This document shows positions 1-6,926 of a stretch of DNA of 41,634 nt, piece by piece (positions within the stretch are counted from its first letter, which is position 1; the number at the start of each line of letters is the position of its first letter). The position numbers and the translations under genes are program-made. This DNA is from Gluconacetobacter dulcium (GTDB lineage Bacteria > Pseudomonadota > Alphaproteobacteria > Acetobacterales > Acetobacteraceae): positions 1 through 41,634 of the forward strand of contig NZ_JABEQN010000034.1 in assembly GCF_014174165.1 (NCBI RefSeq). Direction: 5' to 3'. Under the pieces are notes generated by a model. It was given only the letters and a program-made list of their open reading frames with translations. It was not told where the DNA came from and made no database searches.

Positions 1-308
1 GCGTGCCCAAAATTCGGTTTCCTGTTACGAAAACAGATCAGAACCGCTCGCAACCAGCTGACGGCGCTCCGTCAGACCGCCCCACATCAGCGTGTGAGAA
101 ATGCGGGCTAAAGAAATCCACTATGCGAAAGGCAAGCGGTGTCTTGTACTTCCGCTATGTAGGCGAAAGCAGACGGTCTTTTGACGGGAGCGAAATGCGA
201 ACATGCGACAGCCACATATTTCTCCATGCAACAATTTGGTTGACTCTATGAAATAATATCTATTTATCGATAAAACGATAATTGTGTGGTGGTGCAGAGA
301 TAGAGGTA
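1..308. other. left-edge region without a confident gene
   Basis: No gene is supported here. A reading frame open from the left edge ends at a TAA at 109-111 (36 residues, basic, ending QRVRNAG); it could be the tail of a truncated gene but I do not recognise it. From about 220 the DNA becomes AT-rich and looks like the promoter of the ArsR-type gene that follows. Confidence 0.4.
264..281. promoter_or_regulatory. candidate operator of the ArsR-type regulator
   Basis: A perfect palindrome TTATCGATAA (264-273) is followed by a second CGATAA half at 276-281, so CGATAA occurs twice as a direct repeat. The site lies 28-45 bases before the ATG of the ArsR-type gene in an AT-rich stretch. ArsR-family repressors usually bind AT-rich inverted repeats in their own promoters, so autoregulation is the simplest reading; this is inference. 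Confidence 0.45.
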
Positions 309-605
309 ATGGACGATTTGCAGGCCAATGTGTTTCGTGTGGCGGAATTGCTGAAAACATTGTCGCATTCCGATCGCCTCCTTATCGCCTGTGCATTGGC
401 TAAAGGTGAGATGTCGGTTGGGCAGATACAAAGCGAGCTGAGTATACATCAACCCAATCTGTCCAGGCATCTGACAGTCCTGAAGGCGGCGAGAATAGTG
501 ACGTTCCGAAAGGAAGGTCTTTCTGTTTTCTACCGTCTTTCAGATGAGAAGGCAGGGCAGGTTATCGCCGCTCTTCATCATATCTATTGCGAGCGGAAGG
601 AATAA
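309..605 (+). CDS. ArsR/SmtB-family transcriptional regulator (BigR/PmpR-like)
   Basis: A 98-residue winged-helix repressor. The helix-turn-helix is clear around residues 35-60 (QSELSIHQPNLSRHLTVLKA), followed by a wing with RKEGLSVFYRLSD, typical of ArsR proteins. I chose the ATG at 309, preceded by AGAGG, over the TTG at 282. It is followed after 2 bases by two YeeE/YedE-type membrane genes. This order matches the persulfide-responsive BigR/PmpR arrangement, in which an ArsR repressor controls sulfur-transport membrane proteins. No metal-binding CxC motif is seen. The only Cys residues visible are in CALAKGE and near the C-terminus (IYCERKE), so a thiol-based sulfide or persulfide sensor is plausible. 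The effector is an inference. Confidence 0.8.
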   Translation: MDDLQANVFRVAELLKTLSHSDRLLIACALAKGEMSVGQIQSELSIHQPNLSRHLTVLKAARIVTFRKEGLSVFYRLSDEKAGQVIAALHHIYCERKE

Positions 606-607
606 AG

Positions 608-1024
608 ATGTCCCCGATATACTGGAACAGTCTTGCGGGAGGAAGCCTGATCGGTCTGGCTTGCTCGGCCTATCTGCTGCTGAACGGCCGCATTGCCGGC
701 ATCAGCGGATTGCTTGCTCAAACACTTTCGGGGAGAAATATCTGGCCGGGAGCCGCTTTGCTGTTGGGGTTGGTCAGTGGTCCGCTGCTCTGGCGCCTTA
801 TGACCGGTGTATGGCCTGAAATGACAATCCGAGCGCCTTGGAGTGTTGTCCTCATATCCGGCTTTCTGGTCGGTTTCGGCACGCGTTTGGGAAATGGCTG
901 TACCAGTGGTCACGGCGTGATTGGACTGGCTCGTTTATCACCACGCTCAATAGTGGCTGTAATCTGCTTCCTCGGAACGGGAATGGCAACTGCTACAATC
1001 GTTCATCTTTTGACGGGGACTTAA
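608..1024 (+). CDS. YeeE/YedE-type membrane protein, first half (PmpA-like)
   Basis: A 138-residue hydrophobic protein with about four membrane segments. It carries the family signature GNGCTSGHGVIGLARLSPRS near residues 97-116, with the Cys that is conserved in thiosulfate/sulfur-compound transporters of this superfamily. The ATG at 608 follows AATAAAG and lies 2 bases after the ArsR-type stop. The next gene begins 1 base after this stop, and the pair is the split two-subunit form of a YeeE/YedE channel. The pair probably moves a sulfur-containing ion (thiosulfate, sulfide or persulfide) across the inner membrane. The family call is firm; the substrate is inferred from homologues and from the ArsR neighbour. 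Confidence 0.8.
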   Translation: MSPIYWNSLAGGSLIGLACSAYLLLNGRIAGISGLLAQTLSGRNIWPGAALLLGLVSGPLLWRLMTGVWPEMTIRAPWSVVLISGFLVGFGTRLGNGCTSGHGVIGLARLSPRSIVAVICFLGTGMATATIVHLLTGT

Positions 1025-1025
1025 C

Positions 1026-1472
1026 ATGTTCGCGGTTATGAGAACTATTGCAGCATTTCTATGTGGGATCGTATTCAGTCTCGGGTTGATTCTGGGCGGG
1101 ATGCTTAATCCTTCCAACGTTCTGTCTTTTCTGAATGTTGCCGGGCATTGGAATCCTGCTTTGGTATTCGTTCTGGGGAGCGCCGTCTTTGTGACATTCT
1201 GCGGGTTCTGGCTGAAAAAGAATCTGTCGCAGCCACTTCTTGGTGCTACCTTTCAAATCCCGGCATCGAGACAAATCGATAAATCGTTGATCGTAGGAAG
1301 CTGTTTGTTTGGATTGGGTTGGGGATTGACCGGTCTGTGTCCCGGACCCGCCATTGCGTCCTTTTTTATTTTTCAGCCAAAGAGTTTATTGTTTCTGCTG
1401 GGTCTTATCGTGGGGACAATCGTTTTTTCTTATCGAAATGGTGTGTGGCGATATTTGCTCCGCTCCTGTTGA
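1026..1472 (+). CDS. YeeE/YedE-type membrane protein, second half (PmpB-like, DUF6691)
   Basis: A 148-residue protein with about four membrane helices. The N-terminal helix region contains GGMLNPSNVLSFLNVAG, and a second signature, GWGLTGLCPGPAIAS (around residues 99-113), carries the conserved Cys. It starts 1 base after the preceding gene, so the two are almost certainly translated together and form one transporter: each half supplies one Cys-containing signature loop. It ends the ArsR-pmpA-pmpB unit. No clear terminator is seen directly after it. Its job, with its partner, is import or export of a small sulfur species; direction and substrate cannot be read from the sequence. Confidence 0.8.
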   Translation: MFAVMRTIAAFLCGIVFSLGLILGGMLNPSNVLSFLNVAGHWNPALVFVLGSAVFVTFCGFWLKKNLSQPLLGATFQIPASRQIDKSLIVGSCLFGLGWGLTGLCPGPAIASFFIFQPKSLLFLLGLIVGTIVFSYRNGVWRYLLRSC

Positions 1473-1700
1473 ACGATGAGCAGTTGAGCCGCGCTCCGGT
1501 TTTCCGGCCGCATGTCGGGCCGATGGTGGATGTAGGCGGTTCTTTTTTGTGACTGTAATATTTGACAGGTACGTTTGGCTCGGTGGGTTGAAATTTATCT
1601 CTAAATGGAATGTCTCTAGCGACGATGTGCGGCCCATGGTATAGGGCAATTGCCTTTTGCTGGCGTGACAACCGGCTATGGGTGCGCATTGTTGCGGAAA

Positions 1701-1815
1701 CGCTGGGAGAGCCCTTATGTCGGGCGGCTCCCGAAATACAAAACCTCTCGTAGGGAATACGGGAGGCGCGTGTCCCAGCGTGCGCGTTGTCAACCACCCG
1801 GCACCAGAGGCCGGG
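1701..1815. ncRNA. candidate structured RNA (multi-stem junction)
   Basis: This stretch in a gene-poor interval folds on paper into nested stems. The closing stem is CGCTGGGA (1701-1708) with TCCCAGCG (1773-1780), 8 perfect pairs. Inside lies a GAGCC...GGCTC hairpin (1709-1729) and the stem CCTCTCGTA (1744-1752) with TACGGGAGG (1758-1766), nine pairs with one G-U and loop GGGAA. A further hairpin, CCCGGC (1797-1802) with GCCGGG (1810-1815), follows. GGGAG at 1705-1709 can alternatively pair with CTCCC at 1728-1732, so two folds compete. No known riboswitch, 6S, SRP or tmRNA signature was recognised, and the strand is undetermined. A decayed protein gene is the main alternative. Confidence 0.3.
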
Positions 1816-1867
1816 GCTGATGTCGCTGGGGTGTGAATCAGATGTTTATAAGAAAATTATTGGATAA

Positions 1868-2161
1868 AATCGGTCTTCGTTCTGGGACGGGGGATCGTAC
1901 CGCCCGTTTTTAGTCGGTGATATGGTTCGCGTCTATACTGGCTGGCCTCGAAACTATGCACTCGATTTTGTGGGCAGGATCGAAGAGATCAGAACCGATA
2001 TTGGTCCTGAGGATGAAAAACTCCCTTATCAGGAGCAGCATCGTTATGGGATCAGGCTTCCTCATGCTGGCATCTATTATTTCAGCGAGGCGGAACTGTT
2101 GAAACTTTCAAAGAGAGCGTCAAAGAAGGCCAGAATCGAGAGGCGAATTTCATCACTGTAA
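1868..2161 (+). pseudogene. truncated gene fragment, possibly sulfotransferase C-terminus
   Basis: An open frame of 97 residues runs from just after a TAA at 1865-1867 to a TAA at 2159-2161. The best candidate start is an ATG at 1922 (79 residues), without a convincing ribosome binding site. The segment ALDFVGRIEEIRTDIG resembles the DFVGR.E....D motif near the C-terminus of sulfotransferase family 2 proteins, and the tail (YYFSEAELLKLSKRASKKA) would fit the helical end of such a protein. There is no N-terminal nucleotide-sulfate (PAPS) binding part. I read it as a decayed remnant; the family assignment is weak. Confidence 0.3.
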
Positions 2162-2266
2162 AATGCGGAAGGAGAAGGGATTGTTGTCCCTTCTCCTTCT
2201 CGTCAGATTCTTTTTTGGTTTCCGGCGGAACAATCCGCCAGAAACCAACGAATAAAAGTCTTTTTG

Positions 2267-2290
2267 CTTCTTTTTCTTCAGAAAAAGAAG
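2267..2290 (-). terminator. AT-rich hairpin downstream of pdc, repeated element
   Basis: CTTCTTTTTC (2267-2276) pairs perfectly with GAAAAAGAAG (2281-2290). Read on the minus strand it lies 9 bases past the pdc stop and is followed by CAAAAAGACTTTTATT, so it fits a weak intrinsic terminator. A nearly identical unit of about 35 bases follows hpnG at 25308-25345 in the same orientation relative to its gene. Confidence 0.55.
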
Positions 2291-2299
2291 GTTCTTTCT

Positions 2300-3976
2300 T
2301 CAGTTCACCTTGGGCGCGCGGCCGTTGGCGGCGGCGACTTTGGTGCCCCATTTGACCAGGGTTTCGGTGCAGTCCGAACGGTCCAGGTCGCATTCGATCA
2401 GGGTGGGGCCGCGCGTGTTGGCTTTGGCCTGTTCGATGGCGCCCGCCAGTTCGCCGGCGGTGGTGGCGCGGAGGCCGAGTCCGTGACCGTCTTCGGCGTT
2501 GAAGGCGGCGATCAGGCCGGCGTAGTCCCAGTTCTTGATGTAGTTGTACGGGCCGTCATGGATCTTGATTTCGATGACGTAGCCGTGATTGTTCACGAGG
2601 AAGATGATGATCGGCAGTTCGTAGCGCACCATCTGGGCGACTTCCTGCGCGGTGAGCTGGAACGAGCCGTCGCCGACCATCAGGACGTGGCGGCGGTCGG
2701 GGGCGCCGAGGGCACCGCCCAGCGCGGCGGGGACGGACCAGCCGATGCTGCCCCACTGCATTTCGCTTTCGACCTTCGCGCCGCCGGGCAGGTCCATGCG
2801 GACGGCGTTGAACCAGCTATCGCCGGTTTCGGCCGTGAGTGTGGTGTTGCCGTCGATCAGGGTGTTGATCTGGCGCGTCATCTCGTCGTTGGTCAGGCGG
2901 GCGTCGCGGGGGGCCGGGGCGATGGTGGGCAGGGGCTGGCGCGGGGTTTCGGCGGAGCCGGCGCGGCGCGGGGCGCGGGCGGACAGGGCTTCGAGATACT
3001 GGCGGATGGAGAAGCCTTCGAAGACGCGTCCGTTGACGGTGATGCCGTGCAGGTCGGCCAGCAGGGTGTTCTCGGGCTTGAGCGTGGCGCGCCAGCCGAC
3101 GGTGGCGTAGTCGTTGAAGATCGGGCCGAGGCAGAGGATGCCGTCGGCGCTCTCGACGAGTTCCTGCGCGCCGGGGGAACTGACTTCGCCCCAATAGACG
3201 CCGCGATAGGCGGGGTGGTCTTCGGGGAAGAAGCCCTTGGCGGCGGCCATGACGGTGACGGCGCAGCCCATGCGGTCGGCGAGGGCGGGCAGCAGGTCGA
3301 TGACGCCGGAGGCGCGCATGCGGCTGCCGACCAGCAGCACCACCTTGTCGCGGGCGTAGAGGAAGCGGCCGGTTTCTTCCAGCGCGGCGTCCAGGCTGGC
3401 GGGGTCGGCTGCGGGTTCGGACAGCAGGCTGCTGACGGGGCCGGGGGCGGCGCAGGCGGCGTTGGCGAGGTTGCAGGGGATTTCGATATAGGCGGGTTTG
3501 CGCTCACGCAGGGCGGTGCGGATGGCGTTGTCGATCTGCTGCGGGGCGTGTTCGGCGGAGAAGATGACCTCGGCGGCGCAGGTGATGTGGCGCATCATCT
3601 CGGCCTGGTAGCCGTAATTGGTGTTGCCCAACGTGTGGTGCAGCAGGTGGCCCGTGCCGTGATCGTTGGTGTTGGGGGCGCCGGAGACGATGATGACCGG
3701 GACGTTTTCGGCGTAGGCGCTGCCGATGGCGTTCATGGCCGAGAGGGCGCCGACGCTGAAGGTGACGACCATGGCGGCGGCGCCGTTGGCGCGGCCGTAG
3801 CCCTCGGCGCTGTAGCCGCAGTTCAGTTCGTTGCAGCTATAGATCTGTTTGGTGGAGCCTTCGGCGAGCAGTTCGTCGAGCAGGATGAGGTTGAAATCGC
3901 CGGCGACGGCGAAATGGTGTTTCAGGCCGATCTGGCCGAGGCGGGCGGAAAGATACTGGCCGACTGTGGTGGTCAT
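2300..3976 (-). CDS. pdc: pyruvate decarboxylase
   Basis: A 558-residue thiamine-diphosphate enzyme that splits pyruvate to acetaldehyde and CO2 in the cytoplasm. Key residues sit at the numbering of the Zymomonas enzyme: Asp27 (AGDFN), Glu50 ([15 protein letters not shown]) and the His113-His114 pair (GHLLHHTLG). The diphosphate/Mg motif begins [14 protein letters not shown] and ends in VNN about 30 residues later, followed by the catalytic [10 protein letters not shown] chose the ATG at 3976 (GGAG 8 bases upstream, MTTTVGQYL start) over an upstream in-frame ATG at 4087 that would add a non-homologous tail. It is divergent from a LysR gene. In acetic acid bacteria Pdc links sugar or lactate use to acetaldehyde and acetate. 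Confidence 0.96.
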   Translation of the reverse strand: MTTTVGQYLSARLGQIGLKHHFAVAGDFNLILLDELLAEGSTKQIYSCNELNCGYSAEGYGRANGAAAMVVTFSVGALSAMNAIGSAYAENVPVIIVSGAPNTNDHGTGHLLHHTLGNTNYGYQAEMMRHITCAAEVIFSAEHAPQQIDNAIRTALRERKPAYIEIPCNLANAACAAPGPVSSLLSEPAADPASLDAALEETGRFLYARDKVVLLVGSRMRASGVIDLLPALADRMGCAVTVMAAAKGFFPEDHPAYRGVYWGEVSSPGAQELVESADGILCLGPIFNDYATVGWRATLKPENTLLADLHGITVNGRVFEGFSIRQYLEALSARAPRRAGSAETPRQPLPTIAPAPRDARLTNDEMTRQINTLIDGNTTLTAETGDSWFNAVRMDLPGGAKVESEMQWGSIGWSVPAALGGALGAPDRRHVLMVGDGSFQLTAQEVAQMVRYELPIIIFLVNNHGYVIEIKIHDGPYNYIKNWDYAGLIAAFNAEDGHGLGLRATTAGELAGAIEQAKANTRGPTLIECDLDRSDCTETLVKWGTKVAAANGRAPKVN

Positions 3977-4101
3977 GGTGAGGACTCCCCCGGAGGTGTC
4001 CGGGGCGACCCGTTCGTCCCGGCTGCGTGGGGGCAGACTGGGAGGCGAATATTCTTCTGTCCAATATATGCGAACACCGTTATCCATATGTCTGAGATAT
4101 G
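3977..4101. promoter_or_regulatory. divergent pdc/LysR control region with CATAT-N7-ATATG
   Basis: The 122-base gap between pdc and the LysR gene must hold both promoters. CATAT (4085-4089) and ATATG (4097-4101) form an inverted repeat with a 7-base spacer that overlaps the LysR start codon, in the style of an autoregulatory LysR-type site. The rest is AT-rich near ccaatatatgcg (about 4060-4072). Binding by the adjacent LysR protein is inferred. Confidence 0.4.
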
Positions 4102-5004
4102 AATATCGAATTCCGCCATCTGCGCTACATCGCCGCGATCGCCGAGCATGGCAGCTTCACGCATGCTGCACGGGCGCTGCACATGGAACAGCCGCCGCTG
4201 AGCCAGCAGATCCGTGCGCTGGAGCAGATGCTGGGGCTGAAGCTGTTCGTGCGTTCGCGGCAGGGGGCGGTGCCGACCGAGGCGGGGGCCGAACTGGTGA
4301 AGCGGGCCGGCATCCTGTTGCAGATGCGCCAGGAGTTCGTGGAGGTGGCGACGGGGCTGGGGCGTGGCGAGCGCGGTAGCCTGCGCGTGGGCTTGGCCGG
4401 CGCGGTGTCGCTGCTGCCGCTGATTCCGGCGGCGATCCGGCAATTGCGGCTGGCGCTGCCGCATGCGGTGATCACGATGGAAGAGAGCAACACGCCGGCG
4501 CTGTGTGCGGCGCTGACGGAGCGGACGATCGACGTGGCGATTATCCGGCCGCCGGCGCCGGGTGGGGTGTTTATGATCGAGACGCTGTTCGAGGAGCCGA
4601 CGCTGCTGGCGGTGCCGGTCGGGCACAAGGCGGCGGGGCAGGCGCGGGTGGCGTTGCAGGATGTGGCGGGGGACCCGCTGATCCTGTTTCCGCGTGCGCT
4701 GGGGCCGGGTTTTTTCGATGCGATCCTGGCGGCGTGCCAGAATGCGGGATTCACGCCGCAATTGGGGCAGGAGGCGCCGCAGATTACGGCGGCGGTGCCG
4801 CTGGTGGCGGCGGGGCTGGGGGTGTCGATCGTGCCGGCGAGCCTGGACCAGATTCATGCCGGTGGGGCGGTGTTCCGGCCGATCGCGGGGACGGCGCCGC
4901 GCGCGACGCTGGCCGTGGCGACGCGGCCGGAGCCGCCGACGCCGCTGCTGCGCCGGTTTGTGGAGACGGTGCGCGAACAGGTGCGGGCGACGGCGTTGGT
5001 GTGA
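4099..5004 (+). CDS. LysR-family transcriptional regulator, divergent from pdc
   Basis: A 301-residue LysR-type regulator. The N-terminal helix-turn-helix runs from about residue 5 to 65 ([22 protein letters not shown], then [16 protein letters not shown] and [15 protein letters not shown]). The effector-binding domain follows from about residue 90 ([18 protein letters not shown]). The start at 4099 gives the canonical [20 protein letters not shown] beginning, although no strong Shine-Dalgarno is visible. It is transcribed divergently from pdc across a 122-base gap, the classic arrangement for a regulator of the neighbouring gene. Control of pdc and autoregulation are inferred. The effector is unknown. 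Closest relatives by domain style are the BenM/CatM-like aromatic or organic acid sensors. Confidence 0.88.
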   Translation: MNIEFRHLRYIAAIAEHGSFTHAARALHMEQPPLSQQIRALEQMLGLKLFVRSRQGAVPTEAGAELVKRAGILLQMRQEFVEVATGLGRGERGSLRVGLAGAVSLLPLIPAAIRQLRLALPHAVITMEESNTPALCAALTERTIDVAIIRPPAPGGVFMIETLFEEPTLLAVPVGHKAAGQARVALQDVAGDPLILFPRALGPGFFDAILAACQNAGFTPQLGQEAPQITAAVPLVAAGLGVSIVPASLDQIHAGGAVFRPIAGTAPRATLAVATRPEPPTPLLRRFVETVREQVRATALV

Positions 5005-5040
5005 GTACCTGTCCGGGCGGGGGCGTCGGCGGCGATCCGA

Positions 5041-5145
5041 CGCGGGTTTCCTGTGCTTCGGTGCTCATGGCCATCGAGGCCACGTCGCTTTGATGCCCGG
5101 AGACACATGTCGGGCGCGGTCCTTTGGGCGGCTCTCGCTTGCCAG
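5041..5145 (-). repeat. dispersed ~105-bp repeat, copy 1 (convergent intergenic)
   Basis: Read on the minus strand this segment aligns over about 105 bases with 14878-14984 at roughly 80-85 percent identity by eye. The core GCGCCCGACATGTGT and the block GATGGCCATGAGCACCGAAG are identical. A small hairpin TGGCC-N5-GGCCA (5068-5082) is conserved. It fills the gap between the convergent LysR and HxlR genes. No credible protein product is seen. Possible roles are a bidirectional terminator or a REP-like element. Confidence 0.75.
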
Positions 5146-5194
5146 TGCGCATTGCAAGGCAGGTTCCGGGAGAGAGCGACGCAAGGGCGGCTGG

Positions 5195-5659
5195 TCAGGG
5201 GGCCGCGTTGGCCATGCGGTCGTCGTACTGGCGCTGTGCGTGCTGGATCTGCTCCATATGGCTCTCGGCCCAGTGGATGAGGCTGGTGGCGGCCTGTGTC
5301 AGGGTTTCGCCCAGCGGGGTGAGGCTGTAGGTGACGGCGACGGGGACGGTGGCGTGAACCGTGCGCAGCACCAGCCCGTCGCGTTCCAGGTTTTTGAGAA
5401 CCTGCGAGAGGACTTTCTGCGAGATGCCGCTGATGTCGCGCCGGATGACGTTGAAGCGCGCGGCCTCGTACCGCAGGCGGCCCAGCACCAGAAGCGCCCA
5501 TTTGTCGCCGATGCGGTCCAGCACCGTGCGGGCGGGGCAGGCGCTGGCATAGACGTTGAAGGCGGGGACGGTGGTCTCCGGCTCCGGTGTCGTCTGCGCG
5601 TCCGTGGGCCGGTCGGTGCCGGTGGTCGGGCAGGGCGGCGGTTTCCTGGGCGTAACCAT
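5195..5659 (-). CDS. HxlR-family transcriptional regulator
   Basis: A 154-residue winged-helix protein of the HxlR (YodB/QorR) family. The family hallmark C-P-A-R-T-V-L-D-R-I-G-D-K-W-A-L-L-V-L lies at about residues 46-64, with the conserved Cys just ahead of the first helix, followed by RFNVIRRDISGISQKVLSQ and LERDGLVLR. The Pro/Thr-rich first 35 residues are a variable extension. I chose the ATG at 5659 rather than 5788, which would put the divergent promoter inside the gene. It is divergent from a flavodoxin-fold quinone reductase gene. HxlR proteins commonly repress such reductases and respond to quinones or electrophiles through the Cys, so this is probably its target. Confidence 0.88.
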   Translation of the reverse strand: MVTPRKPPPCPTTGTDRPTDAQTTPEPETTVPAFNVYASACPARTVLDRIGDKWALLVLGRLRYEAARFNVIRRDISGISQKVLSQVLKNLERDGLVLRTVHATVPVAVTYSLTPLGETLTQAATSLIHWAESHMEQIQHAQRQYDDRMANAAP

Positions 5660-5712
5660 GTTTCGAAAAAGTGCCTTCTTGCTGGCGGTGGCGTCGGTGC
5701 GTATCAGGAATC

Positions 5713-5735
5713 GAAACCTAGTTTCAATATGAAAC
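5713..5735. promoter_or_regulatory. HxlR operator candidate (GAAAC-N3-GTTTC plus third half)
   Basis: GAAAC (5713-5717), CTA, GTTTC (5721-5725) is a perfect inverted repeat, and a third GAAAC half follows at 5731-5735. It lies 46-68 bases before the quinone reductase start and 54 bases before the HxlR start, in their divergent gap. HxlR proteins bind short dyads in this position; binding here is inferred. Confidence 0.55.
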
Positions 5736-5780
5736 CGGGTCGGGCAGATCGCAATCCGCGTCAGCGCGAGGGAACGAGAC

Positions 5781-6335
5781 ATGAGCAAGACCGTCGTTAT
5801 CTATCATTCCGGCTATGGCCACACGAAAACTGTTGCCGAGCATGTGGCGCGTGGTGCCGAGGCGCAGATCATCGCGATCGATGCGCAGGGCGAGATTGCC
5901 GAGGCGGACTGGGATGCGCTGAATGCGGCGGATGCCATCATTTTCGGCACGCCGACCTACATGGGCAACGTGAGCTGGCAGTTCAAGAAATTCGCCGATG
6001 CGACCTCGAAAGTGTGGTTTACGCGCGGGTGGCAGGACAAGGTGTTCGGCGGCTTTACCAACTCGGCCAGCCCGAACGGCGACAAGCAGGTGGCGCTGAT
6101 CACGTTGCAGACGCTGGCCTCGCAGCATGGCGGGATCTGGGTGAGCCTGGGCGTTTCGCCCTCCAACACCAAGGCCGCGACAGCGGACGATCCGAACAAT
6201 CTGGGTGGTTCGGTCGGTCTGCTGGCGCGTTCGCCGGCCGATGCGGGGGCGGATGAGGTGCACAAGGGTGATCTGGAGACGGCCGCGCTTTATGGCAAGC
6301 GGGTGGCCGGGATTGCGGCGCGGTTGAGGCGTTAG
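5781..6335 (+). CDS. flavodoxin-fold NAD(P)H:quinone reductase (WrbA-like)
   Basis: A 184-residue FMN protein of the flavodoxin/WrbA group. The phosphate-binding loop is YHSGYGHTKTVAEHV (residues 8-22). The second FMN loop is FGTPTYMGNVSWQFKKFAD (about 56-74), and a third aromatic/Gly segment follows (GGFTNSASPNGDKQ). The family reduces quinones by two electrons, avoiding semiquinones and redox cycling in the cytoplasm. It starts 121 bases from the divergent HxlR gene with a palindromic operator between them, which suggests induction by quinones or electrophiles. A hairpin terminator follows directly. The exact electron acceptor is not determined. Confidence 0.85.
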   Translation: MSKTVVIYHSGYGHTKTVAEHVARGAEAQIIAIDAQGEIAEADWDALNAADAIIFGTPTYMGNVSWQFKKFADATSKVWFTRGWQDKVFGGFTNSASPNGDKQVALITLQTLASQHGGIWVSLGVSPSNTKAATADDPNNLGGSVGLLARSPADAGADEVHKGDLETAALYGKRVAGIAARLRR

Positions 6336-6343
6336 ACGCTTTC

Positions 6344-6360
6344 GCGGGGCTCTGCCCCGC
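6344..6360 (+). terminator. hairpin terminator after the quinone reductase gene
   Basis: GCGGGGC (6344-6350), loop TCT, GCCCCGC (6354-6360): 7 perfect pairs, 8 bases past the stop codon. A second, weaker CCGCC...GGCGG hairpin follows at 6364-6376. There is only a short T run (GCTTTT near 6391). It may serve both this gene and the convergent NsrR-type gene. Confidence 0.55.
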
Positions 6361-6400
6361 ACCCCGCCAAAGGCGGTGCCTTTGGAAACCGCTTTTGGGG

Positions 6401-6844
6401 TCAGGGGGGGGTGAGCCTGTTGCGTTCGAAGGGGGTGATGACGTCGGCCAGGGTGTGGCGGTCCAGGACCGTGGTCATGGCCTGTAGCGCCTCGCCCAGG
6501 ACGCCGCGCAGGCGGCAGGCGGGCATGAGCAGGCACTGGGCGCGTGGATCGGTGTCCGCATTGCCGCCCATGCAGGCCAGCAGGGCCATGTCGTCTTCCA
6601 TGTAGCGCACGACGGCGCCGATATTGATATCGGCGGCCGGGCGGGCAAGCCGGATGCCGCCATTGCGGCCGCGAATGGTGTCGATGAAGCCGGCCATGCC
6701 CAGACGGTGGATGACCTTGACCATGTGGGCTTCGGAAATGCCGTAGGCGTCCGCGATCTCGCGGATCGAGGACAGGCGCTCGGTCCGGCTGCCGAGATAG
6801 ATCAATGCGCGCAGTGCATAGTCGGTTTGCAACGTCAGTTTCAT
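6401..6844 (-). CDS. nsrR: Rrf2-family nitric-oxide-sensing repressor (NsrR)
   Basis: A 147-residue Rrf2 protein. The winged-helix domain starts MKLTLQTDYALRALIYLGSR and includes SSIREIADAYGISEAHMVKV. Three Cys residues at 91, 104 and 110 are placed to hold an iron-sulfur cluster (ending CLLMPACRLRGVL, typical of NsrR). The spacing between the first two Cys (12 residues) is longer than the 4 or so in E. coli NsrR, which is worth noting. The ATG at 6844 gives the canonical start; longer readings run into the divergent promoter. It faces hmp across 82 bases with a matching NsrR-like box. NsrR loses DNA binding when NO attacks its cluster, which derepresses hmp. Confidence 0.88.
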   Translation of the reverse strand: MKLTLQTDYALRALIYLGSRTERLSSIREIADAYGISEAHMVKVIHRLGMAGFIDTIRGRNGGIRLARPAADINIGAVVRYMEDDMALLACMGGNADTDPRAQCLLMPACRLRGVLGEALQAMTTVLDRHTLADVITPFERNRLTPP

Positions 6845-6890
6845 GATCGGAAAGATGCGCGTTCTTGACAGGTTTTCCAATCTGTCCGAA

Positions 6891-6913
6891 AAGGTATATA
6901 GAAAATAAACCTT
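6891..6913. promoter_or_regulatory. NsrR-box-like 23-bp palindrome in the hmp promoter
   Basis: AAGGTATATA (6891-6900), GAA, AATAAACCTT (6904-6913): the halves match in 8 of 10 positions, and the total length of 23 bp equals the known NsrR box, which also begins AAG and ends CTT. It contains a TATATA that could be the hmp -10 element and ends just before the AGGA ribosome binding site. A bound repressor here would block hmp. Confidence 0.7.
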
Positions 6914-6926
6914 AAAGGATGGACCC

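Noticed and set aside
1405-1797. 130- and 135-codon overlapping minus-strand frames
   Set aside because: Low-complexity translation with no motif and no ribosome binding site; two overlapping frames in the same stretch suggest chance.
1701-1815. group II intron domain V or known riboswitch
   Set aside because: GAGCC/GGCTC recalls domain V, but there is no GAAA tetraloop or catalytic bulge, no reverse transcriptase nearby, and no match to TPP, cobalamin or SAM motifs.
3977-4087. longer N-terminus for pdc (start at 4087)
   Set aside because: The extra 37 residues have no counterpart in the family and would cover the divergent promoter; the ATG at 3976 has a good ribosome binding site.
2264-4102. 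612-codon plus-strand open frame
   Set aside because: It is the antisense shadow of pdc; Gly/Ala/Val-rich composition without any family motif, as expected in GC-rich DNA.
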